DNA of 64,000 bases from NCBI GenBank assembly GCA_002632355.1, contig NSJJ01000003.1:186001-250000 (forward strand), given 5' to 3'. Of this stretch, positions 46,453 through 54,695 are shown one piece after another. Every line of letters begins with the position of its first letter. The first letter of the stretch is position 1. The notes under the pieces are model-generated. The model made no database searches, was not told where the DNA came from, and was given only the letters and a program-made list of their open reading frames with translations. Position numbers and translations under genes: made by a program. The DNA comes from Sulfuricella denitrificans. Its GTDB lineage: Bacteria > Pseudomonadota > Gammaproteobacteria > Burkholderiales > Sulfuricellaceae.

Positions 46453-47395
46453 CGGGAATTTCCTCGTTGATCCATGGCGTGCCGGCGAACTGGCCTTGGC
46501 GGTGGCCGCGCAGTGCAAGCTCGTTTTCGATACCGTTGAGCACGTTCCATTTCTGCGAGCACCACCCGGGTGCAAGCAGAATATCTTTTGCCGCGGTGCC
46601 GGTCACGCGGTGGTAAATAATATCTTCCGGGGTGCGTTCGATCAGGTCGCAGGCATTCCGGATGTAAGCCTCGCGCGTCATCGGCTGGTATTGGCCGCGC
46701 CGCCACTGATTGGCGAGCACCGTGTGTTTCACTACATGGAGGGGGTGCAGCTTGAGTCCGTCGACGCCGATCTCGAGCACCCTGTCCAGCGTGGTGTGAT
46801 AATGGCTCTCATGTTCGCCCGGCAGGCCCAGAATGAGGTGGGCGCACACCGGAATGCCGCGCCGACGCGCTGCAATTGCAACGTCACGGTATTCTTTCAG
46901 GCCGTGCCCGCGATTGACCCGCTGCAAAGTATCGTCAAATGACGACTGCAGGCCCAGTTCCAGCCAGACGACGCGCCCTTGCGATTGATAGCTGGCCAGC
47001 AGGTCCAGTACCTGTGGCGAGACGCAGTCCGGTCGGGTGCCGATGGAAAGGCCGATGATGTCCTGCGCCTGCATTGCCTGGCAGTAGAGCTTGTCCAGTT
47101 CGGCCACGTCGGCATAGGTGTTGGTATAGGCCTGAAAATAAGCGAGAAATTTTATTGCGCGCGTACGTTTTGCAATGGCACGCCGACCGCTGTCCAGCTG
47201 CGTCTCCATCGTTTTCTGCTGGTCGCCGCTGGGATTGAACGAACTGTTGTTACAGAAGGTGCAGCCGCCGATGCCCTTGGCGCCATCGCGGTTGGGGCAG
47301 GTGAAGCCTGCGTCCAGGGCGATCTTGTGCACCCGCTCACCGTGAAGATGGAGCAGGTGTTGGCCAAATGTATGAATGTAATCGGATAGCGCCAT
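46442..47395 (-). CDS. Radical SAM protein, YhcC/TIGR01212 family
   Basis: A 317-residue radical SAM protein. The motif FTCPNRDGAKGIGGCTFCNNSSF contains the CX14CX2C-like cluster of this group, with VWLELGLQSS and HLILGLPGEHESHY following. Biochemical function of YhcC is not established. Placed as the first gene of a unit with ubiUVT, it may contribute to anaerobic cofactor synthesis, but this is inference from position only. Confidence 0.88.
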   Translation of the reverse strand: MALSDYIHTFGQHLLHLHGERVHKIALDAGFTCPNRDGAKGIGGCTFCNNSSFNPSGDQQKTMETQLDSGRRAIAKRTRAIKFLAYFQAYTNTYADVAELDKLYCQAMQAQDIIGLSIGTRPDCVSPQVLDLLASYQSQGRVVWLELGLQSSFDDTLQRVNRGHGLKEYRDVAIAARRRGIPVCAHLILGLPGEHESHYHTTLDRVLEIGVDGLKLHPLHVVKHTVLANQWRRGQYQPMTREAYIRNACDLIERTPEDIIYHRVTGTAAKDILLAPGWCSQKWNVLNGIENELALRGHRQGQFAGTPWINEEIPDAA

Positions 47396-47517
47396 AATTC
47401 AGGACAAGAAGACTAGCATGTCCACATGGCATGTTCAACCGTGTTGATGGTGGGGGTATGTCATCCTCTGTGGGGTAACAGCTTTACATCATTGATCCCC
47501 GGGCCATAACATCAAGT

Positions 47518-47542
47518 GGGCGTGCGCAAAGGCGCGCCCTTT
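47518..47542. terminator. GC hairpin, possible terminator
   Basis: GGGCGTGC (47518-47525) pairs with GCGCGCCC (47532-47539) around a six-base loop, followed by TTT on the plus strand. It lies in the 188-base gap between the radical SAM gene start and the DUF3617 gene end. It would serve as the end of the DUF3617 transcript on the minus strand, but no U run follows there. Confidence 0.4.
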
Positions 47543-47583
47543 GATATTTCTGGGTAAGGAAAAACCGGCGGGTTCGCGCAGGA

Positions 47584-48138
47584 TTATTTCTGACGCTTCA
47601 TCATCTCCTGAAATTTGGGGTCATTCATCATTTCGTTCATGTTTATGCCTTTCATATTCGGCATGATGACATCACCCGGCTTCTGGCCGGCTTTGCATGG
47701 CCCCAGCCATTTTGCTTCCATGGACATTTTTGATTCGCTCATGCCTTGCATGGGTGGGCTGTAACGGGTATGCATGTCCCCTTTGTAGGCGGATTCAAAG
47801 GCGCCGGTGAACACGGCATCGGTCGTGGCAGTCGTGTTTTCGAATTTGCAGACTGAGTGCATGGTGAACTTGTTGCCCTGCTGTTTGACATCCATCACGC
47901 TGCAATCGGGTTTTTCTTTTCTGGCATGCTGCTGCATGAGATTGTCTGTGTTCTTGTCGATGCACTGCTGGATCGCACCCATGCTGGGCATGCCTTCCAT
48001 GTGCGTGCTGATTTCCCACAAGCCAGGCTTCCGTTTGGGGGTGTCGGCAGCAAGGGCGCCTACTGTCAGCGATGTGGTCGTGAGTCCAAGCAGCAAGAGG
48101 GAAAGTGGGCGGCGAATATCGAATCTGGATTTCATCAT
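47584..48138 (-). CDS. DUF3617 secreted protein
   Basis: A 184-residue exported protein: signal peptide LSLLLLGLTTTSLTVGALA, then KRKPGLWEISTHMEGMP, which is the DUF3617 signature, and C-terminal Met-rich NMKGINMNEMMNDPKFQEMMKR. Three to four cysteines (QQCIDK, PDCSVM, SVCKFE, GPCKAG) could form two disulfides. Function unknown. AGGAGT precedes the ATG. Confidence 0.8.
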   Translation of the reverse strand: MMKSRFDIRRPLSLLLLGLTTTSLTVGALAADTPKRKPGLWEISTHMEGMPSMGAIQQCIDKNTDNLMQQHARKEKPDCSVMDVKQQGNKFTMHSVCKFENTTATTDAVFTGAFESAYKGDMHTRYSPPMQGMSESKMSMEAKWLGPCKAGQKPGDVIMPNMKGINMNEMMNDPKFQEMMKRQK

Positions 48139-48255
48139 TACTCCTTGGAAACGAAGATACGGAAAAAGTCCGCAACGGCAATATTAAGCCTCTAAAGGCA
48201 TGACGTCATCCTGTTTGTGCCGGTTTTGTGATTGCCGAGATGCGTGTACTGGATT

Positions 48256-48786
48256 TCAGGAAACGGCTTCCCTGAGATAATTGTCGAGCTCCGACATGGC
48301 GGCGAAACATGCGGGTGAAATACCAGCTCCGTGCAGGTTAAGGGCATCAGGGTAGGGGCTGGCAGCCTCTGCGCGCAACCGGGCATCGCGTTGCCATTCG
48401 GCTACCCAGGTGGCAGTGGCCAGCAGCACTGAGTCCGGCAAACGCTGGATAGCAGAAAGGGCCGTCTGGTGGAAACCATTGCGGGAAAGCGCCGAATGTA
48501 CATTCTGAATTTCGCAGAGATTCCGGGCGCTGAGTGCGTTAAGCAGGCGAGCGAGGTTGTCTTCCATGACTTGATTGCGTGCCGCGGTGATATGTTGTTC
48601 AAAAATCTGCTTGATTTCGCGGTAAGCGCACAGGTTCTGTTCATTGGGATGGGCTGTTGCCGTGATGAACGAGTACAGTGCGGTGAGTGCCGCTAGTGTC
48701 TGACCGGAGTGTCTGGTTTGCGTGATCAGCACCTGACAATGCGTGTCTGCCAGCTCGGGACTTAATAGCAGTACCAGTTTTTCCAT
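48256..48786 (-). CDS. Hypothetical protein
   Basis: A 176-residue soluble, mostly helical protein without signal peptide or membrane helix. It contains Cys/His-bearing stretches (DTHCQVLITQTRHSGQT, EQNLCAYREIKQIFEQH, ARNLCEIQNVHSALS) but no motif I recognise. It lies three bases downstream of an FmdE-like gene, so the two are probably translated together. No family assignment. Confidence 0.65.
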   Translation of the reverse strand: MEKLVLLLSPELADTHCQVLITQTRHSGQTLAALTALYSFITATAHPNEQNLCAYREIKQIFEQHITAARNQVMEDNLARLLNALSARNLCEIQNVHSALSRNGFHQTALSAIQRLPDSVLLATATWVAEWQRDARLRAEAASPYPDALNLHGAGISPACFAAMSELDNYLREAVS

Positions 48787-48789
48787 GAC

Positions 48790-49392
48790 TCAGTCCAGCA
48801 CGACCAGTTTCGGGTCGTCAATGTGATCGATCAGAATACGCCGGACGCGTTCCTGCCATAAATTGCCGAATTCCTGATGTTCCTGGGGACTGGCCAAACC
48901 CGCCTGAACCGCCTGCATCAATCTCGTCGTTTCAGGGCCTGGCGGAACGATTTCGGGGTGGTATGTCGTGCTTACGGCGAAACCCGTATCGCGGCGTTCG
49001 AAAAGAATTTCGCCATTACTGGGGGTATCAAAAAACAGCAGGTTGCGGCGGTCGAATTTGCCGCCTATCCCCTTGAAGCCATTGTCCTGTGTGGCGCCAG
49101 TAATCAGGGTGACGACGTTTGCCATGACGCCTGTAACACCGCTTGTGCTGGATTCGCGGAAAAAAACCTTGATATCGCCACGTTGCGGTTTTGTTTCAGG
49201 GTACAGGCGCTCCAGCGCCTTCAGCGTCATCAGGTAGGCTCCCGCCACGGTGGGGCAGGAGTGTCCGGCGAGTTTTACGGCATCAAGGTAAGTGTATTCG
49301 ATCAGGCCTTCTTCCATCGCGCCCAGAAAATCAGCCAGCGGATCGTGCAGTACGATGGAGCGGACAGAAGAAAAAAAGCGAGGCGTGTTCAT
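48790..49392 (-). CDS. FmdE-like domain protein
   Basis: A 200-residue soluble protein. The region DAVKLAGHSCPTVAGAYLMT resembles the His-Cys metal-binding motif of FmdE (formylmethanofuran dehydrogenase operon) proteins, and VFFRESSTSGVTGVMANV and FDRRNLLFFDTP follow. There is no methanofuran pathway in the window, so the family name says little about the role. It pairs with the unknown 176-residue gene downstream. A second, small possibility is a dehydratase-like or metal-chaperone function. Confidence 0.62.
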   Translation of the reverse strand: MNTPRFFSSVRSIVLHDPLADFLGAMEEGLIEYTYLDAVKLAGHSCPTVAGAYLMTLKALERLYPETKPQRGDIKVFFRESSTSGVTGVMANVVTLITGATQDNGFKGIGGKFDRRNLLFFDTPSNGEILFERRDTGFAVSTTYHPEIVPPGPETTRLMQAVQAGLASPQEHQEFGNLWQERVRRILIDHIDDPKLVVLD

Positions 49393-49441
49393 GAATTCCC
49401 CGTTTCTGACAAATCGGCAAGTGAAGTGGCTACAGGTTAAC

Positions 49442-49864
49442 TCAAGGCGTCTGCTGAACGTTTTTTGCGCAGACGAAATTCAGTGCAATCTCGTCTATGC
49501 TCCCTTTCGTCACGGGCAAATCCTGGGGTTGCTGGATTCGCTGCTTGGTGATCAGCACCATCTTTTCGTCGTAAGCCTCGGTAGCGAGTTGGGCCAGAGT
49601 TCGAAATCCGCAATTGGCACGTGTGTGTATCAAGAGATATCGCGCTTCGCGCCGGCTCACCTTGTATTCATTCCGGTCTTCGAAGGTATGACGCGCCGTA
49701 AAGGTCACCAGTGGGCCATTCTTGTTGATGCTGGAGGCGTCGATCTCACGTACTGTATGATCTTCCTGTTTGATCGGAACCCATTCAGCAGCCAGTACCT
49801 GGCTGCCAAACAGTGCGCCGGTCAGTATCGCGACACAGGTTGCTGCGCCAATCAATTTCCCCAT
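49442..49864 (-). CDS. Secreted protein, surface-adhesin-E-like
   Basis: A 140-residue exported protein (signal ATCVAILTGALFGSQVLA, cut before AEW). WVPIKQEDHTVREIDASSI and LVTFTARHTFEDRNEY resemble the surface-adhesin protein E domain, which has a small beta fold. Two cysteines (RANCGFRT and NFVCAKN) could form a disulfide. Many such proteins are of unknown function. GGAGTAAATCG precedes the ATG. Confidence 0.7.
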   Translation of the reverse strand: MGKLIGAATCVAILTGALFGSQVLAAEWVPIKQEDHTVREIDASSINKNGPLVTFTARHTFEDRNEYKVSRREARYLLIHTRANCGFRTLAQLATEAYDEKMVLITKQRIQQPQDLPVTKGSIDEIALNFVCAKNVQQTP

Positions 49865-49950
49865 CGATTTACTCCTTGAAGGTATTCAGACTAAACTGCC
49901 CAGTATTTTAACCAATGCCGTCACGGCATAAATTGATTTGCAACAGGATT

Positions 49951-50427
49951 ATGAAAATGTCCCTAAACCGTATTATTGCATCGATTATTGGCGCCATTGC
50001 ATTGATCGCCAGCCTTTCCTCTTTTGCCGCGACCATACATGAAGTTGTAAGAGACGGTGATGTGCAGGCCGTCAGCAAGATGATTGCCTCAAACCGTAAC
50101 CTGGTAAATACCAGAAACGAGCTGGGTTCAACACCGCTTCATATTGCGGCAGGTATTTCTGCTGCTGAAATGACTCGTTTGCTGATCGAAAAAGGTGCTG
50201 TCATTAACGTAAAAGACAACAGGGGGGCCACGCCTTTGCATATCGCCGCATTCTCGGGAAAAAAGGCGAATCTTGACTTGCTGATTGCCAGGGGCGCCGA
50301 TGTTCATGCAAAGGATAATCAGGGTAAAACTGCGCGCGACTATGCCGAAACCACGCTGAATCACGAAATTTCGGACATTCTTCTGATCAGGATGCTTGCC
50401 ACGCCCAAACCTGCTGACAGGAAATGA
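49951..50427 (+). CDS. Secreted ankyrin-repeat protein
   Basis: A 158-residue protein with a signal peptide (RIIASIIGAIALIASLSSFA) and three ankyrin repeats: GDVQAVSKMIASN, then LGSTPLHIAAGISAAEM and RGATPLHIAAFSGKKAN, ending with QGKTARDYAE. Such proteins mediate periplasmic protein contacts. An ATG two codons later (49957) has better spacing from AGGA and may be the true start. Confidence 0.82.
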   Translation: MKMSLNRIIASIIGAIALIASLSSFAATIHEVVRDGDVQAVSKMIASNRNLVNTRNELGSTPLHIAAGISAAEMTRLLIEKGAVINVKDNRGATPLHIAAFSGKKANLDLLIARGADVHAKDNQGKTARDYAETTLNHEISDILLIRMLATPKPADRK

Positions 50428-50457
50428 TCATTCACCCAAATGATGGAGAAAGTAATA

Positions 50458-50805
50458 ATGAAACGTATTGCCCTCGTGTTAAGTTTATTGAGCCTTGCGC
50501 TGCCTGTTGCTGCGGATTCCGCGTCCGATGCGGGTATGGCTGAGGTTCGTGAACTGGGGATGCTCAATGGCCAGGCATTGGCCTGCTCCCATACCCAGGC
50601 TGCGGCCCGGATCAAGACCATCATGATCAAACTTGCACCCAAGTCGCGGCGCTACGGCGAGGCTTTTGAGGCGGCAACAAGCGAAACCTTCCTTGCACAG
50701 ATCAAGAGTCCTGCTGACTGCAAGGATGAGCCGACAATCAACAGCAAGACTGAGGAAGTGGCCGCGCGCCTGCTGACAGCCGTACCAATAGCTGATCCTC
50801 AATAG
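50458..50805 (+). CDS. Small secreted protein of unknown function
   Basis: A 115-residue protein with signal LVLSLLSLALPVAA. The mature part has LNGQALACSHTQAAARIKTIMIK and APKSRRYGEAFEAATSETFL, and two cysteines (LACSH and ADCKDE) that could form a disulfide. No family recognised. GGAGAAAG precedes the ATG. It is 12 bases upstream of the SCO gene, so likely part of the same unit. Confidence 0.72.
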   Translation: MKRIALVLSLLSLALPVAADSASDAGMAEVRELGMLNGQALACSHTQAAARIKTIMIKLAPKSRRYGEAFEAATSETFLAQIKSPADCKDEPTINSKTEEVAARLLTAVPIADPQ

Positions 50806-50817
50806 GATAAATACATC

Positions 50818-51438
50818 ATGAAAAGATTTTTCCTCGTCATCCTTGCCATGATTCTGATTGGATCATCTCCGGCCTGGGCCGATGCGCCTGTTGCCGAGGC
50901 CGATGAACAACCGGAAGCCGGGATCGTTCCCCGTTATCTGCTCATGGATAACCGGGGGCGAGCTGTGACTGATCAGGATTTTCCTGGACGCTTCCAGCTT
51001 ATTTCCTTCGGTTATACTTTCTGTCCGGATATATGCCCGACGACACTGGCTGAAATGGCGCTGGTCATGAATAAACTGGGCAAGCTGTCAGAGAAACTGC
51101 AACCGCTGTTTGTGACCGTGGACCCGGAACGCGATAAACCTGATGTGCTGCGCCGCTACACCGCTTTTTTTCACCCGCGCATCATCGGTCTTTCCGGCTC
51201 GCCTGAGCTGGTGCGACGCGTGGCGGATCACTTCAAGGTGCGCTATCAGAAACACTGGGAACCGGGCGCAGCGAAGGATAAATACTCGGTGGACCACTCG
51301 GCAGGGATGTATCTGCTGGGGCCGGACGGTCGTTTTCTTGCCAAGTTTGCTTATGCTACACCACCCACCGAAGTGGCCGAGCGTATCCGGCTATTGATGG
51401 AGGCGCGCCTGTCTTCATCTGATGACGGGCAGAATTAA
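50818..51438 (+). CDS. SCO1/SenC/PrrC-family copper/thiol protein
   Basis: A 206-residue secreted protein with signal LVILAMILIGSSPAWA. The thioredoxin-like fold contains YTFCPDICPTTLAEM with the metal cysteines C69 and C73, and a His partner in VDHSAGMYLLGPDG. SCO proteins deliver copper to cytochrome oxidase CuA; in denitrifiers a CuA is also in NosZ, so a role in N2O reductase maturation is conceivable. It follows the small secreted protein by 12 bases. Confidence 0.9.
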   Translation: MKRFFLVILAMILIGSSPAWADAPVAEADEQPEAGIVPRYLLMDNRGRAVTDQDFPGRFQLISFGYTFCPDICPTTLAEMALVMNKLGKLSEKLQPLFVTVDPERDKPDVLRRYTAFFHPRIIGLSGSPELVRRVADHFKVRYQKHWEPGAAKDKYSVDHSAGMYLLGPDGRFLAKFAYATPPTEVAERIRLLMEARLSSSDDGQN

Positions 51439-51549
51439 GTACTTCCGGCCCGGATTTATTCGGAATTTTTGTTCCAGATCAAGTTCCAACTGACTTGAAA
51501 GTAGCTAGAATCGCTCCGTTAAATTGTACCAATCTCAAGATGGTGTTGT

Positions 51550-52272
51550 ATGAAAATCCAGGCTGCATCAATTACTCATTTTTCTGTCGACAGGGAAGCT
51601 TCTCGTCATCGTGGCTACAGGTTAGCTACGGGCTTTTTCATATGTCTTCTGGGCTTGTTCAGTCTTGAGGCTTACGCTTTCGATGCAGATAGCGCCCGTG
51701 ACATGATGGGTGTTTGTGCGACTTGCCATGGTGAATTTGGTCAGGGAGGGTCGCGTGGTGAGTATCCTCGGCTCGCCGGGCAGTCGGAAAAATACATGGC
51801 AAGCCAGCTGGAAAGCTTCCGCGCCCGGAAACGTATCAATTTTCCGATGTTCCCCTATACCGAGGAACGTGATTTATCGGATGAAGATATTCGTAATATT
51901 ACCGGCTATCTGGCATCGATAAAATTACAGACTACTCCGCCCGTCTTCAAAGGCGACGAAGATGCGCTGACCCGTTTGCAGATGATGGATAAAGTCATGA
52001 TCATCCCGCGTGCTGTAGGCGATATCGAAAATGGCGCCAGAATCTACAAGAAGGAGTGTGCTTCCTGTCACGCCAAGGATGGAGGTGGACGGGGATCGTT
52101 CCCGATGCTGGTGGGGCAATATACCAATTACCTCATGAAGCAGGTCACCAGTTACATCAATGGCGAGCGCCCTCACGATGAAGACGATTCCCGCGGCATT
52201 CTGGCCAAGCTGAAGGACACGGATATTCGCGATATTCTGGCTTATCTCACTTCGATTCAGCCACAGGAGTAG
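51550..52272 (+). CDS. Dihaem cytochrome c (c4-like)
   Basis: A 240-residue secreted protein with signal LATGFFICLLGLFSLEAYA. Two cytochrome c modules carry CATCH and CASCH, with an axial Met in each (INFPMFPY and GSFPMLVG). The tandem layout is that of cytochrome c4/c5-like electron carriers. It starts after a 111-base gap from the SCO gene and is followed by an unknown secreted protein seven bases on. Confidence 0.88.
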   Translation: MKIQAASITHFSVDREASRHRGYRLATGFFICLLGLFSLEAYAFDADSARDMMGVCATCHGEFGQGGSRGEYPRLAGQSEKYMASQLESFRARKRINFPMFPYTEERDLSDEDIRNITGYLASIKLQTTPPVFKGDEDALTRLQMMDKVMIIPRAVGDIENGARIYKKECASCHAKDGGGRGSFPMLVGQYTNYLMKQVTSYINGERPHDEDDSRGILAKLKDTDIRDILAYLTSIQPQE

Positions 52273-52279
52273 TTTAATT

Positions 52280-53053
52280 ATGATCAAGCACATACTGGTG
52301 CTGATTTTCTGTTTGTTTTCCGGACTGGCTTGGGGAGACGCGGCTTTGCCGGGAGGTAATTCAGGCCAGGATGTCGAAGAATGGTTTCACACGATTTCCC
52401 ATCTGGCTGCCGGCCATCTTGCCGAACTGGATGGAAGGACTTTCTCTTTTGCCGTGGACCTCGAAAACAGCCCCGGTTTCAGCATGGATTTCGATGCGCA
52501 AAATGGCACTCTCGCGTTGCTGTACCGCATGGCATTCAACAATGTTGCGGAAGGCTGGAGCTGGGAGCCGCAGGCCAATCCGGAGAGTCAGGATTATTAC
52601 CGCGCCAAGTTTCTCCCCCTCAAGTCTGTTCAGCAGGAAAAGGCAGGGCCGGTAGATGTCGAGATTTATCCCGGGCAAAGCGCAAAGGTCAGTAATGTCT
52701 GGCGCTACGACTATTTCCTGGCTTTCGAGAATCTCTATGATTATTACCCGCGCAAGGTAGATGACGACGCCGGTTTTGGTGCCAGGATCGAGGCAACAGG
52801 GATGCCCGAACGGGACCGTCTGAAAATGCTCGCCGTGTTTCGCCTGAAGTCGCCTTATCATGCCGAGAGCAATACTTTCTGGAAAGCCGACTTTGCCGAC
52901 CCGGTTGATTTCACGCTAAGAAAACGTTATCTGATCGGCCATCTTGAGGAAATTCGTTTTGTAGACGGTGTTACAGGACAGGTCTACGCACGTCAGCTAC
53001 CGGTTAACTCTCCATCACTGCCATCCAGTAATTCCGGTGCCGTGCAACACTGA
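52280..53053 (+). CDS. Secreted protein of unknown function
   Basis: A 257-residue exported protein (signal ILVLIFCLFSGLAWG). The mature part is rich in aromatics (WRYDYFLAFENLYDYYPRK, GWSWEPQ), and has no cysteine in the mature region. No family recognised. It lies seven bases after the dihaem cytochrome, hence probably a partner. Its 3' end overlaps the convergent menD gene by 50 bases. Confidence 0.7.
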   Translation: MIKHILVLIFCLFSGLAWGDAALPGGNSGQDVEEWFHTISHLAAGHLAELDGRTFSFAVDLENSPGFSMDFDAQNGTLALLYRMAFNNVAEGWSWEPQANPESQDYYRAKFLPLKSVQQEKAGPVDVEIYPGQSAKVSNVWRYDYFLAFENLYDYYPRKVDDDAGFGARIEATGMPERDRLKMLAVFRLKSPYHAESNTFWKADFADPVDFTLRKRYLIGHLEEIRFVDGVTGQVYARQLPVNSPSLPSSNSGAVQH

Positions 53054-54695
53054 TTTCACGTTCAACCGTGACCTCGATCAGGTGCGCGCCACCCGATAGC
53101 GCGCTCGACAGGGCGGCAGGAAAATCCGTTGCCCGGCTGATCTTCTGGTAGCCTAGACCGTACATTTTTGCCGCATGGGCGAAATCCAGCCCGAGCGGTG
53201 TCAGCCAGGCGCGCTCGAAATCTTCCAGTTGCGACTGGGGCAGATATTCGAAAATTCCCCCTCCGCCGTTGTTGAGCACGACAAACACCGCATCCAGCCC
53301 GCGTGCAGCCAGCAGCCCGTTCATATCGTGGTAGAACGCCAGGTCGCCGAGCAGCGCCACCATGGGCCGCAGGCTTCCGGCAGCCAGGCCGAGGGCAGTG
53401 GAGACGTTGCCATCGATGCCGCTCGCGCCGCGGTTGCCGATGATATGCAATGACTTGCTTCCGCTTCCGGAATAGGCGTCGAGGTCGCGGATCGCCATGG
53501 AGTTGCCGCTGAACAAAGCGGAGCCGTCCGGCAGCAGGTCCAGCACCGCCTGCACCACTTCGGCTTCCAGCGGCGCATTCTGCCGGGCCAGCCCTGCTGC
53601 GCGCTGTTCTTCGTCCTGGAATGCTTCCGGCCAGGAAGAACCGGTTGCGGATTCGATCTCCGCCGCCAGTTGCCGGCACAACAGCACCGGGTCGGCCCTC
53701 AACAGGCGCGTGGCCTGATGCAGAGGGTCGGGCCAGCGGCCCTGCGCATCCGATACGAGGTGAGGTATTCCGGAGTGTGCCGCAAGAAACTGCTGCAAGG
53801 ATTTGGAAACCGGCATGGCGCCGAAGCGCAGCACCCAGTCCGGACGGAGATTTTCCTGTACGCTGGCGCGGCGCAAAAACGCATCGTAGCGGCACAGAAT
53901 CGCGCTCCGCTCATGGCTGCCGAAGCGCAGTCCGGAAAGAGGATCGGCCAGCAGTGGGCAAGCCAGCTTGTGTGCCAGTGTCGTGACCGCTTCGGGGAAG
54001 CCCTCGCCATGATCTCCCCAGCCGCACACGATTAGGCCTTTCCCGCCAGCCAGTTCGCGTGCCAGCGCTGCGCTGTCTTCCGCATTCAGGGACTGAGCCG
54101 GATGGCTGGCGACGGCAGGCGGCATATCTGCGATCTGTGGCAGGGGCCCGCCAGGGACCAGCGGCTCGCGCAGTGGCACGTTGATATGCACTGGCCCTGG
54201 CATGGGCCAGCGGCACTGGTTTGTGAGTTGTGCCGCCAGGCTGCGGAGATAAGGGAGCATTTCCGGGCGCGAATCTGCCGGCGGCAACTCATGGAAAGCG
54301 CGCACATGCTTGCCGAAAAGCTGATTCTGGTCGATGGACTGGTTGGCGCCGCAGTTGCGCAGTTCCGCCGGGCGGTCGGCGCTTAGCAGGATCAGCGGGA
54401 TGGCGCCCATGTCCGCCTCGATCACAGCGGGATACCAGTTTGCCGGCGCAGACCCGGAAGTGCAAATCAGGATGACGGGCTGGCGGCAGGCCTTGGCCAG
54501 TCCCAGAGCAAAAAATGCGGCACTGCGCTCGTCCACCTGCACCCAGGTTTTCATGCCCGGATGCTGCAGGCAGGCCAGCGCCAGCGGCGTGGAGCGCGAG
54601 CCGGGTGAAATGACGGCATGCGTTACCCCACAGGCGGCGAGGCCGTGGATCAGGGTGCCGGCCCAGATGAAATTATTGCTGGCCTGATCCGTCAT
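53004..54695 (-). CDS. menD: SEPHCHC synthase MenD
   Basis: A 563-residue thiamine-diphosphate enzyme (2-succinyl-5-enolpyruvyl-6-hydroxy-3-cyclohexene-1-carboxylate synthase). HAVISPGSRSTPLALA, FFALGLAKA and the ThDP-binding GDLAFYHDMNGLL with downstream NNGGGGIFEYLP are MenD hallmarks. It commits isochorismate to menaquinone. It is the last gene of the nos-men array, and its start lies 23 bases inside menF. Confidence 0.95.
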   Translation of the reverse strand: MTDQASNNFIWAGTLIHGLAACGVTHAVISPGSRSTPLALACLQHPGMKTWVQVDERSAAFFALGLAKACRQPVILICTSGSAPANWYPAVIEADMGAIPLILLSADRPAELRNCGANQSIDQNQLFGKHVRAFHELPPADSRPEMLPYLRSLAAQLTNQCRWPMPGPVHINVPLREPLVPGGPLPQIADMPPAVASHPAQSLNAEDSAALARELAGGKGLIVCGWGDHGEGFPEAVTTLAHKLACPLLADPLSGLRFGSHERSAILCRYDAFLRRASVQENLRPDWVLRFGAMPVSKSLQQFLAAHSGIPHLVSDAQGRWPDPLHQATRLLRADPVLLCRQLAAEIESATGSSWPEAFQDEEQRAAGLARQNAPLEAEVVQAVLDLLPDGSALFSGNSMAIRDLDAYSGSGSKSLHIIGNRGASGIDGNVSTALGLAAGSLRPMVALLGDLAFYHDMNGLLAARGLDAVFVVLNNGGGGIFEYLPQSQLEDFERAWLTPLGLDFAHAAKMYGLGYQKISRATDFPAALSSALSGGAHLIEVTVEREISVARHRNYWMAVMES

